Assembly: GCA_024509875.1 (NCBI GenBank)
Contig: JAMPIV010019104.1
Location: 1-64,000, forward strand
DNA length: 64,000 bases
DNA from: Oreohelix idahoensis
Lineage: Eukaryota; Mollusca; Gastropoda; Stylommatophora; Oreohelicidae
Reading direction: 5' to 3'
Position 1 is the first letter of the stretch; each line of letters starts with the position of its first letter. The notes under the pieces are model-generated. The model saw only the letters and a program-made list of their open reading frames with translations. It did no database searches and was not told the origin of the DNA. Both the position numbers and the translations under genes were made by a program. Shown piece by piece: positions 11,221-23,476 of the stretch.

Positions 11221-12301
11221 TGTTGGAGTCCGTTTATGGTAATGGTATTGATTTTATCACGCGAATGGTTGAATACGAACAAAATGTCAATAAACTTCTT
11301 CAAACGAACATTCCAACAGGTATCGTTGCATTGGGTGAACTGGGCGAGTATTGGCAGCACACAAGTCGGTGTTTACTGTACATGTATTTTATTGACGTGA
11401 CACCAACGAAGTGGAACAAGACAATCATAGTTACAGATGTGAAGATCATACGTTAAAATGTTAATATCACTGTTAAAAGTTGTTGTAGATTCTCTAACAG
11501 TTAAGTTCTCTTATTCCAGTGACTAAGGATCACTTCCATTTCATATAACAGACATGGTAATTAACGTCCATTGATCTTCTCCCAAGGACGTTTATTAAGG
11601 CAAACGGATTCATTCTCACGGAGCAATAATTTATCATACTTGTAAGCATCCCAGACTTTGTTGTAAAATTCTTGGATCGCATATCCAATCCAAACAAAAG
11701 GCAGATATAACAATACAACCAAGTTAGTGTTTCATCTTGGCTAACCTCTCGGTATCCATACCACGACTTTGGCATAGGTAAAACGGCATATTAAACATGT
11801 GAAGCATATATCTATATTCATAAACTTGATTCCACATATGGATTCTCCCTCTACAAAAGATTCCAAAGGCTATCGACTCCGTTTGTCCAATTCTAGGAAT
11901 GTCATCTCCGATGAATTCCCGCTAGACCATTAATAGGAGCGGCCTGATACTTTAATTTACGTAATTAAACTTGCCATACGAAATGGGGCGACACTTACTT
12001 CAGACATCCACTATTGGCTTCGCCATGAAGACCAATAGATACGAATACAACTGCTGGCTTCTTCAAATCTGCCAGGAATCAAATAATAACACTGCGGACA
12101 TAAAATGTCGTCCGAGCTGCCCCTATCATGACGTCACAATCTACTCAACTAGGTTACACGTGCGTCCAAAGCAACACTCACTGCTTTGTGCACGTCAGTG
12201 CGCGAATCCATCGAACGCACAAACAATATAACTACATAAAACTGGTGCGTACATTTGGCAGGACCGAAGACTACCCCCTTAGGTAATAAATGTACGTAAC
12301 A
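11221..12301 (-). repeat. Gyp1 5' LTR
   Basis: This copy is essentially identical to the 3' LTR at 2968-4048 over 1081 bp and carries the element promoter. The only difference I found is t at 11574 against c at 3321, so the insertion is young. Confidence 0.95.
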
Positions 12302-12306
12302 CTTGG
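12302..12306. repeat. Gyp1 target-site duplication, right copy (CTTGG)
   Basis: The bases cttgg follow the LTR directly and match 2963-2967. Confidence 0.93.
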
Positions 12307-12961
12307 GTATATATCTCTCTAAAATCAAAGAGGATATTACGTCTCTAACCAGAAACAGACTCAAATTCCAGATGTTTACACCTACGTTCAAATTATGTGA
12401 AACACGCGAAATCAAAGATCTCGAATGAAGAAATTAGCTCAGGCTTAATACATTAGCACCTACGCCCAGATTTACATATTTCCTTGCTCATTCTACAAAT
12501 CAGAGAGATTTCTCACCCAGAACCGAAATCAGATTTTTTAACACTTACAGTACATTTCTCTCGATCTGATCAGACAACGGCAATAAAACTCACGGTGTGC
12601 GTTTTACACGATCTGCTCATATGGCCGTTCCCAGCGGTCAATGTCTTTCATCTCAGATCTTTCCCCGAGAATAATTAACTATAAGCGGACAGATCAGATG
12701 ATAATAATAGACAATAGTCTTACTTCTTATCTCTGTCGAGAACGAATTAACACGATTCGGTCTAATCGAAGAACTTAGCTTAACAGCAATAAAATGCGTT
12801 GCTAAATAAGAAAAGAAAAAGACAAAGGTATGAATGGGAGAGTTTATCTTAACAATCGAGCGAATGCGAAAAAAGGGTAAAAGAGCGAAAGAGAAGTAAA
12901 AGGCAAGTGCAGAATAAAGAATAAATATCTGAAATTTATTAATCATAATATCTCTGCCACA
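12307..12961. other. Unassigned DNA right of Gyp1
   Basis: No gene or repeat is recognisable here. The chance open frames have no family motifs. Confidence 0.5.
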
Positions 12962-12962
12962 A

Positions 12963-14102
<1,140 letters not shown>

Positions 14103-14441
14103 TAAACCTGGCTTTTATTTAATATATGTTATAAATGTTGTAAAAGATCGTGATGTATTCATAAGTGTGAATAGAGCTACATCTTATTAATTTGTTCAAA
14201 GCATATAGTTCTGCCTAATTTTGTCTATTTGAATTTGCTTCTTTTGGGCTCTAATCACTGTATTCTGTCTTCTTGTTTATACTTTTTCTTTATGCTCCAT
14301 CACTAACATCTATATATTTTGCTATTAATGCACCAAGGTGGTGAAATTTGGTGATATTATAATTGAAAATATTATTCATAAAGTAATAATATTATAAATT
14401 TACTTATTTGTTGCTTTTGAAAAGCACAATAATTGTAAATC

Positions 14442-15180
14442 ATGGCTACTGCAGAGTATTTCATGAAACTTGGAAAAGAGTTTGGAATGGAAGGTGAGAT
14501 TTTTAGAACCTATGTTGAAAAGGAACTCAGAGATCAAAGACAATTAGAAAGAGAAGAAAAAAAAAGAAGCTGAAGAATTGGCTTAAAAAAGGAGTCAAGA
14601 AGAAATAGCTCTTGAAGAGAAGAGCAGAAGAGTTAGCTCTTGAAAAAGAAAAATTACCCTATGCTCAAGCTGAATTAGCAGCTAAACAAGCTCAATCTGA
14701 ATTAAAACAGGCTCATGAAATTAGATTGGCTGAGATTGAACTTGAGAAATTAATGTTAATATCAGGAATGTTGAGGATGATAGAAGAGATCATAACAAAT
14801 TTGTCAAGATAAATTTGCCAAAATTTAACTCTTCCATAGACGATATCTCATGCTTTCTTTCGAGATATGAGACTTATTGTCATGAGTTTAATATTGATAA
14901 ATCTACATGGTCTAGTATGCTAATGAACTTATTGGTCGGAGAAGCATTTACTACTGTGTGTACAATGGATGATCAATCTAGAAATGATTGTGATGCTGTT
15001 AAGGTACTACTACTTAAGAGATTCCAATTGGATGAGGATGGCTATAGGCTGAAATTTAAATCACTAGTAACTAATTCTGCAAAGGACTTTACAGATTTAT
15101 TGCCTCAATAAAAATTTACTTTTCTAGATGGATTGATCTTGCTAAAATTGAAAAGATATTTGAGGGTTTGTCTGACTTGG
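14442..15180 (+). pseudogene. gag: Gyp5 Gag remnant
   Basis: It begins MATAEYFMKLGKEFGMEG, matching the Gag start of the minus-strand copy at 32793. A charged coiled-coil region, disrupted by several frameshifts and a stop (14540-14640), leads to the capsid-like part at 14815-15111 (LPKFNSSIDDISCFLSRYET). Near 15175-15185 the sequence jumps directly from capsid to the end of the protease region (IQECSRQDIEEW in the other copy). The basic Gag tail and the protease active site are therefore deleted, by roughly 1 kb relative to that copy. Confidence 0.87.
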
Positions 15181-15182
15181 GA

Positions 15183-16253
15183 TCCAGGAATGTTCCAGAC
15201 AGGACATTGAGGAATGGGAGAAGAAGCACTTAATAACAGCTAACGCTGTTACTACCAGATCACAAACTCGTGCTGATATGTTAAATCAGAATAATGATGA
15301 TATTGTGCTAGAGGATGATATTAATGATAATGATCACACCAATGATGTCATGAGTGATGATAATAATGACATTAATGATGATGAGTGTAATGAAAATGAT
15401 AATACGACTCTTGGTGTAGAAGATGATTATTTACAAATTGAATTGATTGGAAAAGAATCTTTCATTCAAAGACAAAGAGAAGATGACTCTTTAAGAAAAT
15501 TTTTTCATTTGGTAACAACAAAGAGAGTGATGACTAATGATAAAGCAAAACATTGGTTTACCTTAAATGGCAATATTTTGGTAAGGAATTTTCAAGATAT
15601 GGATTCCGTTAAGAAACAAATAATGGTACCTACATGTTATAGACCATTGGTATTATGACATGCACATGGTATAAATGCTGCGGGGCATTTGGGAATCGCA
15701 AGGACTAAACAGAGAGTGTGATCTCATTTTTTTTGGCCTGGTGTGACCAAAGATGTAAAGGTCTTTTGTCGCACTTGTTTAGTTTGCCAGAATGTTGCAA
15801 CTAAAAGGCCGGGTCATAATGCACCCATTCAAGCAGCAGACATATCTTTGCGTCCATTCGCAAAAATGGCCATCGACCTTATTAGTCCTATGAAAGTCAC
15901 TTCAGCTAGGGGTCATAAATATGTATTAACGTGTATCGATATGTGTACTCGTTGGCCCGAGGCTATCCCATTGAAAGACATTTCTAATGACGACGTAGCG
16001 GATGCGCTATTTTTAATATTCAGCAGACTGAGTTTTCCCGAAAAGATACAGTCTGATAATGGATCACAATTTGTATTGGAGGCCATGAAAAAAGTAATGA
16101 ACATGTTTGGAATTGAAAGATCCCACAGTTCATTATATCACGCTCAATCGAGTGGGAAAATAGAAAGATTTAATAGGACCTTAAAGCAAATGCTTGAAAG
16201 AGTCACAGCTAAATATCCGCAAGAGTGGGATCGCATCTTGCCAGCTGTTCTCT
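15183..16253 (+). pseudogene. pol: Gyp5 integrase remnant
   Basis: An Asp/Asn-rich linker (NQNNDDIVLEDDINDND) precedes an HHCC module and the catalytic core. D is in MAIDLISPM, D in QSDNGSQF and E in GKIERFNRTL, all present. Two TGA stops interrupt the zinc module (near 15656 and 15720); the homologous Gyp1 residues there include arginine, so both could be C-to-T changes at CpG. The core ends at ILPAV, where unrelated sequence begins. Without RT this copy could not move by itself. Confidence 0.9.
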
Positions 16254-16571
16254 TGCCTCTAAGTCCAACTTTTTAACACAGCCTTATAATGTGTAATCAG
16301 TCTTCAACAGTCAGAAACTTGATAAGGCCAGTTTGACGTTTAAGAATACATAATCACTTTTAATGTCGAACGAAGCTTCTTATAATTTTGCATCCATAAA
16401 ATATATTAATCAATGGCATTCACTAGCCAGTCCATGAAATTAGTCTAACGTCATGAAGACTAAGGACAAGATGTCTGATGCATACTGCTGAAATCTTTAA
16501 TGAAATCGTTCCACACTCACTCCTTTATTATTCAGCATCCATCTGTCTATTTAATTATAATCAAGCATAGA

Positions 16572-16579
16572 CTCCATAC
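16572..16579. repeat. hAT target-site duplication, left copy (CTCCATAC)
   Basis: The eight bases ctccatac are repeated at 17450-17457. The uninterrupted LTR copy at 34380-34400 has the site only once. T at position 2 and A at position 7 fit the hAT target preference. Confidence 0.9.
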
Positions 16580-17449
16580 TAGGGTTCCCATTCGTCCCGT
16601 TTTTTCCGGGACAGTCCCGTTTTTGATAAAATGTCCCGGTGTCCCGAATTTATTCCAAATGTCCTGCTTTTTAAGGGTCCTTCCTGAAAAAAAAAAATCT
16701 TTGGGTAACGGATTTTATTCCGTGTTTTAGTAGTGTTACTTTATCAATTTCCGGTTACAGTGGACCCTCGGTTTGAATCTCGAACAAAAATTCGAAAGTC
16801 GACCAAAACAGTGTTCAGTGAGCATCTACCAAATGATTTAATGCGTATTAGCATTATTTTACAGTATTTTTATCGTTTTTCATCCGCATAATGCCGAAAC
16901 GTAAGTGCAGTATAAATGATAACATTGCAAGAGAATTTCCCTTCATTAAAGGTGTAGATGAAAATGTGGAATGTACTTTATGCAGCTCTAAATTTTGCAT
17001 TTAACATGGTGGTCGGTCAGACGTAGTCAACCACGTGAAAACGAAAAAACATAAAGGTGCTGTTGAAAGTACGGCTTCCAAATCAGTATAAGTCATTTCT
17101 TAAATGCGAAAACCCAGTGAAAAGGATATGGAAAAACAGTTATCATTGGCAGCACAGGAAGCAACCTTCGCTTATCACACGGCGATGCATAACCACAGCT
17201 TTAAGTCCATGGACTGCACAACAGCCATCGTGAAAAAACTTTTCAACGATAAAGTGGAAGTTGTGTTAGTTAATGTGTGTATTTTTATACCAGTATCTTA
17301 TTTTAAGTGCAACATATAATATATAATAGATTTATTTGTGCTTTACCTTAATTTTTAACATGTCCCGTTTTTTTACAAAATGTCCCGGGTTTTTTAGGTA
17401 AAAATTTGGAAATGTCCCGGTTTTTAAACAAAACATTATGGGAACCCTA
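16580..17449 (+). mobile_element. Non-autonomous hAT-like transposon
   Basis: This 870-bp element has 12-bp perfect terminal inverted repeats (TAGGGTTCCCAT) and an 8-bp target duplication. Near both ends the motif TGTCCCG recurs many times (for example 16594-16660 and 17361-17422), like the subterminal transposase-binding sites of hAT elements. It carries the first exon-sized piece of a BED-finger transposase but no catalytic domain, so it would depend on a relative. The empty site is visible in the sister LTR. Confidence 0.9.
16891..17319 (+). pseudogene. hAT transposase N-terminus (BED zinc finger), broken
   Basis: From the ATG at 16891, the frame MPKRKCSINDNIAREFPF leads to CTLC and later HVKTKKH, the Cys-Cys/His-His pattern of a BED zinc finger. 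A TAA near 17002 and a further stop near 17088 interrupt it. The next stretch (17104-17290; KQLSLAAQEATFAYHTAMHNHSF) looks like the region after the finger in hAT transposases. The catalytic and dimerisation domains are absent. Confidence 0.8.
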
Positions 17450-17746
17450 CTCCATACTGAAGGACGACCTAGCTGATATAAAAATTCTCAAAGACTCTAT
17501 CACAAGAGTACACTTTCTGGAGCTCGTCAAAAACACGTCTTTCACACACAGTGAATACACATCGAAAGAGGACTGATGCTAGCCGATATTTGCCACGCAA
17601 AGCGGGCCGAGCATCGTCTGCAAAATATTAGCAGACTATGTGACGTACTTCCGGATTAGTCCGAGCAACGACTATCAACAAGGAAGTATGTATACAAACC
17701 CTGTCGAGTGCGATAAAACCTGTTATGAATTTACTCATAACAACCA

Positions 17747-17765
17747 CCCCCCCCCCCCCCCCCCC
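17747..17765. repeat. Poly-C tract
   Basis: A run of 19 C lies just beyond the LTR-like block. Confidence 0.9.
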
Positions 17766-19004
17766 TTTCCGGCCAATAATGGCAACGAAGTTGTCATTAT
17801 TGCTGTTGTGAGAAAACACCGCTAAGGTGAGCAAAAGGTAACATAAAATGTCACTGTAGCTATGACCATGCATAGACCTATGTTTGTGCCGTAATGTAGG
17901 CAATTTAACACACTTGGTGTGGAAATGCAGCATAAAATGCTAATACCACTGTCTACAAACAGCCCAAAGCAATTCACATCATAATGAGGTACTATGGCAA
18001 ACGTCAGTCAACATATAACATTAATAATGATAATATACCATGCATTCTCACACTTAAGTCTGTCAGAGAACACCTACTGTTCATTGTCATGTCACCTAGT
18101 CAAATAATGTCACTTGAAATTAACATCAATGCTAAGTGTTTATAATAATAATATTCAATCATAGAAGAAGTAAGACAGACACTTGACACACACAAAATGA
18201 TTGACTGTTACACATCGTCAAATACACTAAGTTTTGTGTGGTAGTGAATGGTATGTCAAATTGTATCATATACATAATATGATCAAGGAATCATGAATCA
18301 ATTTTATACTGGCGTACACAGCGCCTTAATCTTTTATTAATAAGTGTCAAAGTAGTATTCTTTTGTGTTCAAAAGTAAATTAATATAATAAGTCAATATG
18401 TCTTTTCCAATCCTGTATGGAAAAAAGCGATTATTTCCACTAAAGTGAAGTACATTCCGTGCACACAATCATATAGTGCTAGAAGTTTCATGTAGAAATT
18501 CCATCTTGAATGTGTCCATGATTGTTGTCTCTTCAATAGTATAAGACAAAAAATCCATAAGCCCGCAAACTCTGAAATGACATCACGAAGAAAAGTTGTG
18601 AATAAAATCTCATGGTTAACTCCCTTGAAATCCTGGTATGATCTTCATTTAAAAGTTGTCTCCCTTGACAGTACATCATAAAGTCTCTTGACTGTCAATG
18701 TGTGTAATTCAAAACTGTTCCAAACTGAATCAGACTAAACATTTGCACACATTTTATTCTTGACAACTGGTAGTTGAAATGTGCATCTTGAAATGAATGT
18801 ATGCTGTGTCTATGCAATGTCCGAAGTAGAACGATATGTCACACGCTAAGAAGTGATCCATAATTCAGCATCATCATGTTGCTGTGCGGGTGGCATTGCT
18901 GTAACATCCCCATGACAAAAGTACAATCTGGTGCTTTCATCAAATTACGTGATTCTTCATGCGAAAAATTTTAAGCATCTGATCTGTGAATGTAGATATT
19001 ATGA
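17766..19004 (-). other. 3' noncoding end and probable LTR of the left gypsy half
   Basis: Downstream of the RNase H stop, the minus strand shows a purine-rich CATGGGGATG followed by TGTTACAGCAATGCC at 18906, a plausible polypurine tract and LTR start. The LTR's far end could not be placed. I found no second copy in the window, so this is a candidate only. Confidence 0.45.
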
Positions 19005-19800
19005 CTACATTGCATTATGTTGATCATCTGAACTTGTTGACGCACCGGATGCTGGAGCGTTCTTGATGCATCTGGACAGCACATCGGCGACGACATTGAG
19101 ACTTCCTTTTATTGATCTAATGCTGTAATCATACGGTTGTAACGCCAGGCTGGCTCTAGCTGCTTTTGGATTAGTAAAACGAGCTAGGTAAATAACCCAA
19201 GACTCGTTGATCAGTCTCAAGAGTGAAGTGAGCTCCCAAGAGGTATCGCTGAAGCTTATTGAAGGCGAAAACAATAGCTAAAAGCTCACGTTCCACGATT
19301 GTGTATCTTTGTTCTGTGGGCGTTAACTTTCTGCTCACATACATAGTTGGATGCATGGGGCCTTCAAACTCTTGCATTAGTGTTCCCCCGATTGCGACGT
19401 TTCAGGCGTCCACTTTGAGAATAAAAGGAGATTGAATATCAGGCAATCGTAATATTGGCGATTTGGAGAATGCATACTATCACGTTTAATGTATCATTAC
19501 ATGCATGAGTCCAAATTAATTTCTTTGCTGCGTCTTTCTTCAGTAACGCAGACAACACTGAGGTTAACTCAGAAAAATTAGGCAAAAATCGTCTATAAAA
19601 GTTTATTAACCCCAAAAGACGTCGAACCTGTTTTTTCGTTCGAGGAATATCCAGATTAAGAATTTTGGAGACTGTAGAATCTTCAGGTTTTAAGACCCCA
19701 CCTCCAACTTTGTGACCGAGAAAGGTAATTTCGGAAAAACCTATTTTAGTCTTAGAAGGTCGCGCCGTAATATTATGACATCGTAAGGTATCTAACCGTT
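19005..19800 (-). pseudogene. pol: Gypsy RNase H and RT connection region (broken)
   Basis: Reading the minus strand from 19800: HNITARPSKTKIGFSEITFLGHK (RT thumb), TKKQVRRLLGLINFYRRFLP (connection), then RNase H with YVSRKLTPTEQRYTIVERELLAIVFA and LNVVADVLSRC at the end. Frameshifts occur near 19377-19480 and 19200. It is the continuation of the RT at 20592-21317, from which it is separated by an unexplained block. Confidence 0.88.
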
Positions 19801-20591
19801 GGGGGGGGGGGAGGGGGGGGGGGAAGATTTATATTGAACATTGCTTGCGCCGTTTGATTATAATATATTCTAGTTTGAGCAATTGTGCTGATTGATGGTT
19901 ATTTTCGAATGTGAGTGTCCCATGGTAATATTCAACTGGATTGACTTGACAACGCTCTTCGTGGTTGAGTCCACGATCATTTCCCATTTATTGACGAAAA
20001 GACATCAAGATATTCATGGCATTAATTCAGTCAATACATCAGTGCAGTCTCCATATTCAATACGTATCGTCAAAATAAATGTCCAGCCTGTGTACTCGCG
20101 ATGCCGTCTGGCGGAACATCGGTGTAATGATAACTGGAGGTTGGCGATATAATAATTATAATCAATGTACTCCCTGCATTCCTTCCTCAAAGGAATGAAT
20201 TACTCATTAAGATAAGATGCTCGATCATAGCATCTTTAAATTAGAAGCGACGACCCTTGGTTAAATAGTTGAGGAGAAATCTGCACACTTAATATCTTGG
20301 GAGTACTATAAATCACGTCTTGCTTAGACGGATACGAATCATCAAAGGGTCCAGAAAGACCGTTGTTATGCATTTGCATAACACCCTACAACGTCATCAC
20401 TATTCATTTATGTCTACGCATAATCGCGTTCACTAATAAAAGACTACTGTGCAAAGCACCTCATGTTGGCATCAGATAAATATGCCAGCGCATAAATTTA
20501 AACTGGTGACAAATTTAAGTGGGGCCAACATGAAACATACATAAGAATACCGTAACACTAACAAAGAATGAATACCGTTGATATGACCATT
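19801..20591. other. Unidentified insertion within gypsy RT
   Basis: This roughly 790-bp block sits between the YIDD box of the RT (20592 side) and its thumb region (19800 side), where Gyp1 is contiguous. It begins with a G run (19801-19823). It contains AAGTGGGGCC near 20518-20527, which resembles a polypurine tract, but neither terminal repeats nor a clear target duplication. A few RT codons are missing at the junction. A solo LTR or an imperfect insertion is possible. Confidence 0.5.
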
Positions 20592-21443
20592 CTAAGAATG
20601 ATGGAACAAACAAATATCATCTATGTAGATAATCAAATCCTCAAGATCAGAAAATAGTCTACGCATCATGTGTACAAACGTAGCAGGAGCGTTAACAAGA
20701 CCAAAAGACTTATAGTTAAATTGAAATAAACCCAAAGCTGTAGCGAAAGCTGTGTACGGTTCAAATTTGTCAGATAACGGAACCTGCCAATATCCCTTTG
20801 ATAAATCAAACTTAGTGAAAAAGGTGGCAGTAGATAGTCTGTCAAGAAGTGATTCAAGAACAGGAAGAGGTTCAGAGTCTCGAATGGTCACTGCGTTTAA
20901 TCGTCTAAAATCAATACAAATTCTTATAGATTTGTCCTTGTTCCTGATTAACACCATAGGAAAGCTATATGGTAAATTGGACGGTTCTGTAATGTTTAAT
21001 TTAATCATCTGTTTTATCTCATCTTGTACCTGAGATTGAAGATGAATTGGGATAGGATACGGTTTCAGTTTGATAGGTCTGAAATCCGTCAAAATGATGT
21101 CATGTTGAATGACATCGGTATGCCCTGGAATATCCGTGAGCACATCAGAATAAGATTGTAGTAAATCAGAAATCTGTTCCTTCTGATTAGAAATTAAAGT
21201 AGGATCAATGGAAACATCTTTCCAAAATTTCGTAACTAACAAATGAATATCAGGTAAAAATAGAATAGGTTCACCATCATCAGCAAAGTCCGAAGTTTGC
21301 TCTTGAATTACTGCCAAAGAAGAACGACGATCAATAGATTCGTCAATGGCTTCAAAAATAGGACGTATATGTGGTTCGTATGGAACTGTTGTAGCATATT
21401 AATGTGAAAAATTGTTTCTTTTCCTTTCACATCTACAACATAG
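20592..21443 (-). pseudogene. pol: Gypsy integrase C-terminus to RT palm
   Basis: The 241-residue frame at 21317-20592 has DIPGHTDVIQHDIILTD (start of RT), RICIDFRRLNAVT, FTKFDLSKGYWQVP and the YIDD catalytic box. Beyond 21317 come degenerate linker codons and the end of the integrase GPY/F module (KGKETIFHIN), cut at 21443 by the plus-strand LTR element. The module resumes at 29341, and the two sides join into a sensible integrase tail if the inserted element and its 4-bp duplication are ignored. Integrase lies upstream of RT here too. Confidence 0.9.
21440..21443. repeat. Target-site duplication of the coiled-coil LTR element, left copy (ATAG)
   Basis: The four bases atag are repeated at 29337-29340. 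The flanking gypsy integrase reading resumes across them. Confidence 0.8.
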
Positions 21444-22658
21444 TGTTAAGGTTAAAAAGGGAGGTGATACTTTGTATATGGGTTGGTCACAGTAAATTAA
21501 GGGTTACATCACTTGAAGACTTGATTAACGGTAAAATTGGGTGAACAAATATATGATAGAGGTCATAGGGTACAGATAGCGTCATGAGCGCCGTTCTGTA
21601 TTGTTAGAACTGTAAATAGTTCGCACGGCTAGTCCGTGGAAGGGACTGAGCGGTGGTGAACTGCGAAGTCCCGTGACTGTTTAGGCGGGAGTTTTTGTGA
21701 CCGCTTGCAGTCGGGTTCTGATGTTGACAGGGTGAAGTCAACGAAGGTGTTTTTCTAAGTGTGTGTTCCCGACCAGTGTTCGGTGAAAATGGTAGAGTGT
21801 TTTTCAATGTGTGTCTCGGTGGAGACTTTTTGAACAGGCCTGTAGCTGAATATTCTTCCTGCATATGTATTCTTCCATGTGTTAGGTTATTTTGAAGGTA
21901 TGTACTTTGATATTTATGACTGCAGTGGATGCAGCTTATGAGAGTTTGCACTGTGCACGTTCTATGAGAAGTGCACCACTATTTATTGTGAGCTCTAAGA
22001 GATAGCGCTGATGATGATTATACTGCCGTGGAGCAGCTTTATGTGAAGATAGACGTTGGTACACGTTCTATGAGAAGTGCACCAAAAGTGCTATAGAGAG
22101 TCCGAGATTTGAAGGACATTGCTTTGAAGGCCAGGATTGAAGGCCAGGATTTTGTACAGGCCGCATTTGAATTAACTGCAGTAAGAAGATTATGGAGATA
22201 TTATTAAGGCCAGGATTTCGTACAGGTCGCATTTGAATTAACTGCAGTAAGATGTTTATGGAGCTATTAGGATGCTATTATGAAGGCAGTCTTTGAGGGA
22301 TTTTGCTATTGTGCATGTTCGATGAGAAGTGCACCACTATTTATGATTAGGCCTTAAGAGTATATAGCTGACGGTGATTATTCAACTGCCGGGGAGCAGC
22401 CTTGGTGGAGAAGGGAGGACATAGTCCTTTGAGGAAAATATATTTATATAATGTAACGCTGTGTGGGCGTATACATACATATATCTATATCAGACAGATT
22501 CTTCTATTCCCCACTGATATCAATGAACATAGCGGTATCAGTGTTGGCGTCCATTAACATTGATCTGTCTTTATTATCAGCATTCTGAATGGAACCTTTC
22601 TTGAATGAACCTTTTCGGGTATTATCAGTGGTATTGTCTAATTGACTTACACTTATCA
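21444..22658 (+). repeat. 5' LTR of the coiled-coil element
   Basis: A 1,215-bp TG...CA repeat. Compared with the 3' LTR it lacks about 370 bp (counterpart of 28746-29113). It contains three copies of a small hairpin motif (21953, 22059, 22311) and a direct duplication of about 60 bp around 22146-22270. A TATA-like TATTTATATAATG lies near 22442. Confidence 0.9.
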
Positions 22659-22659
22659 G

Positions 22660-22677
22660 TGGTGGTTTTCAGTAAAG
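22660..22677 (+). other. Candidate primer-binding site
   Basis: One base after the 5' LTR lies TGGTGGTTTTCAGTAAAG, beginning TGG as needed to pair with a tRNA CCA end. The tRNA was not identified. Confidence 0.4.
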
Positions 22678-23476
22678 TTGGAATTTAAAAAACCCGCAAA
22701 ATTCGCGTTTAAAGGATTTCATCAATTGTTTATAGAATAGACTCATGAATATCAGCATACCTTTGGGGCGCAAGGCTCATGATTTCACGTGGTAAGATTG
22801 TTTCTACCAGACCTTGACCTGTATTTAGTGTGCCTTGTGTGTGGCGTATGCACTAAGGATTTTCTCATCTGTAACAGTAGTTAGCCCTGTGTGGGCGGAG
22901 CTTCGATTTAGAACCCAGTTCAGATTTACCTGTGTTGGTCGCCCTATCAAGTGTGCTTATTTACAGCCTAAATGAGTCGGCAGTAAAACATTTCAAGCCT
23001 TATTGACACCTGCATTGCGTACAGACAGTTTGGTGTCGCTGGTAACCTGTGATCGGTAACACGGTGATGTGTCTAATTTGTACATGCTTTTTGGTGACAT
23101 ATTTGCAGCAGTCAAGTTTCCTGTTTCATGCAGTATCAAGTTTCCAGAGGTAACAGTTGACGACTAGTCCAGTGCTGTTCCTGTAACTTTCAACAAGGGA
23201 GTGTGCTTATGGTGTGTTGTCTGATGCTCATCAGTGGTAACAGAGAAAGAACAAGACGGTTTTCTACTTACAAGATAAGTGGTTTTATATTTGAAAACTG
23301 TGTCTCTGTATGATGTTGTCAAGCCTTCCAATATTATTATGTATGCTATTGAGTATTTCCCGTTAATAGCGTATTGTCATGAGATTTAATGCATAATTGA
23401 TTAATGGCTATGTAACTTAATTTTATTAGAATTATAAGGGGTCTATAAATTTTATAAATTCAGTGATTGAATCACC
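22678..23476 (+). other. Leader of the coiled-coil element
   Basis: About 800 bp between the candidate primer site and the start codon. I saw no open frame or named motif. Confidence 0.5.

Larger units (their letters stand above)
2968..12301 (-). mobile_element. Gyp1: complete Gmr1-like Ty3/gypsy retrotransposon
   Basis: A 9,334-bp LTR retrotransposon in minus orientation, bounded by 1081-bp direct LTRs (2968-4048 and 11221-12301) and a CTTGG duplication. From its 5' end (high coordinates) it holds a candidate tRNA primer site, a 1-kb leader, Gag with a long N-terminal coiled coil, protease, integrase, reverse transcriptase and RNase H, then a purine-rich tract next to the 3' LTR. Integrase precedes RT, the reverse of most Ty3/gypsy elements. 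This order matches the Gmr1-type group described in deuterostomes by Goodwin and Poulter. The near-identity of the LTRs indicates recent insertion. The internal frames are broken at several points, so this copy is unlikely to be autonomous as read. Confidence 0.95.
14103..16253 (+). mobile_element. Gyp5: truncated Gmr1-like gypsy copy
   Basis: A plus-strand copy of the same gypsy family as the Gag block at 30873-32793. Homology starts near 14103 within the leader or LTR end (the sequence matches the minus strand of about 32800-33140). It runs through Gag, a deleted middle and integrase, and stops abruptly inside the integrase core at about 16253. RT, RNase H and a normal 3' end are missing. 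Confidence 0.88.
16254..17742 (+). repeat. LTR-like block interrupted by a hAT element
   Basis: Once the 870-bp hAT insertion is set aside, this block matches 34058-34674 along its length, ending in TTTACTCATAACA in both. The other copy starts TGTAACAGG and has a TATA-like GATATAAAAATTC, so plus-oriented LTRs are likely. This copy lacks the first few bases and abuts the broken Gyp5 integrase directly, as if a deletion joined them. No target duplication was found. Confidence 0.65.

Noticed and set aside
21604..21951. 115-residue minus-strand frame repeated at 27684-28031
   Set aside because: It lies in LTR sequence on the antisense strand and has no recognisable domain.
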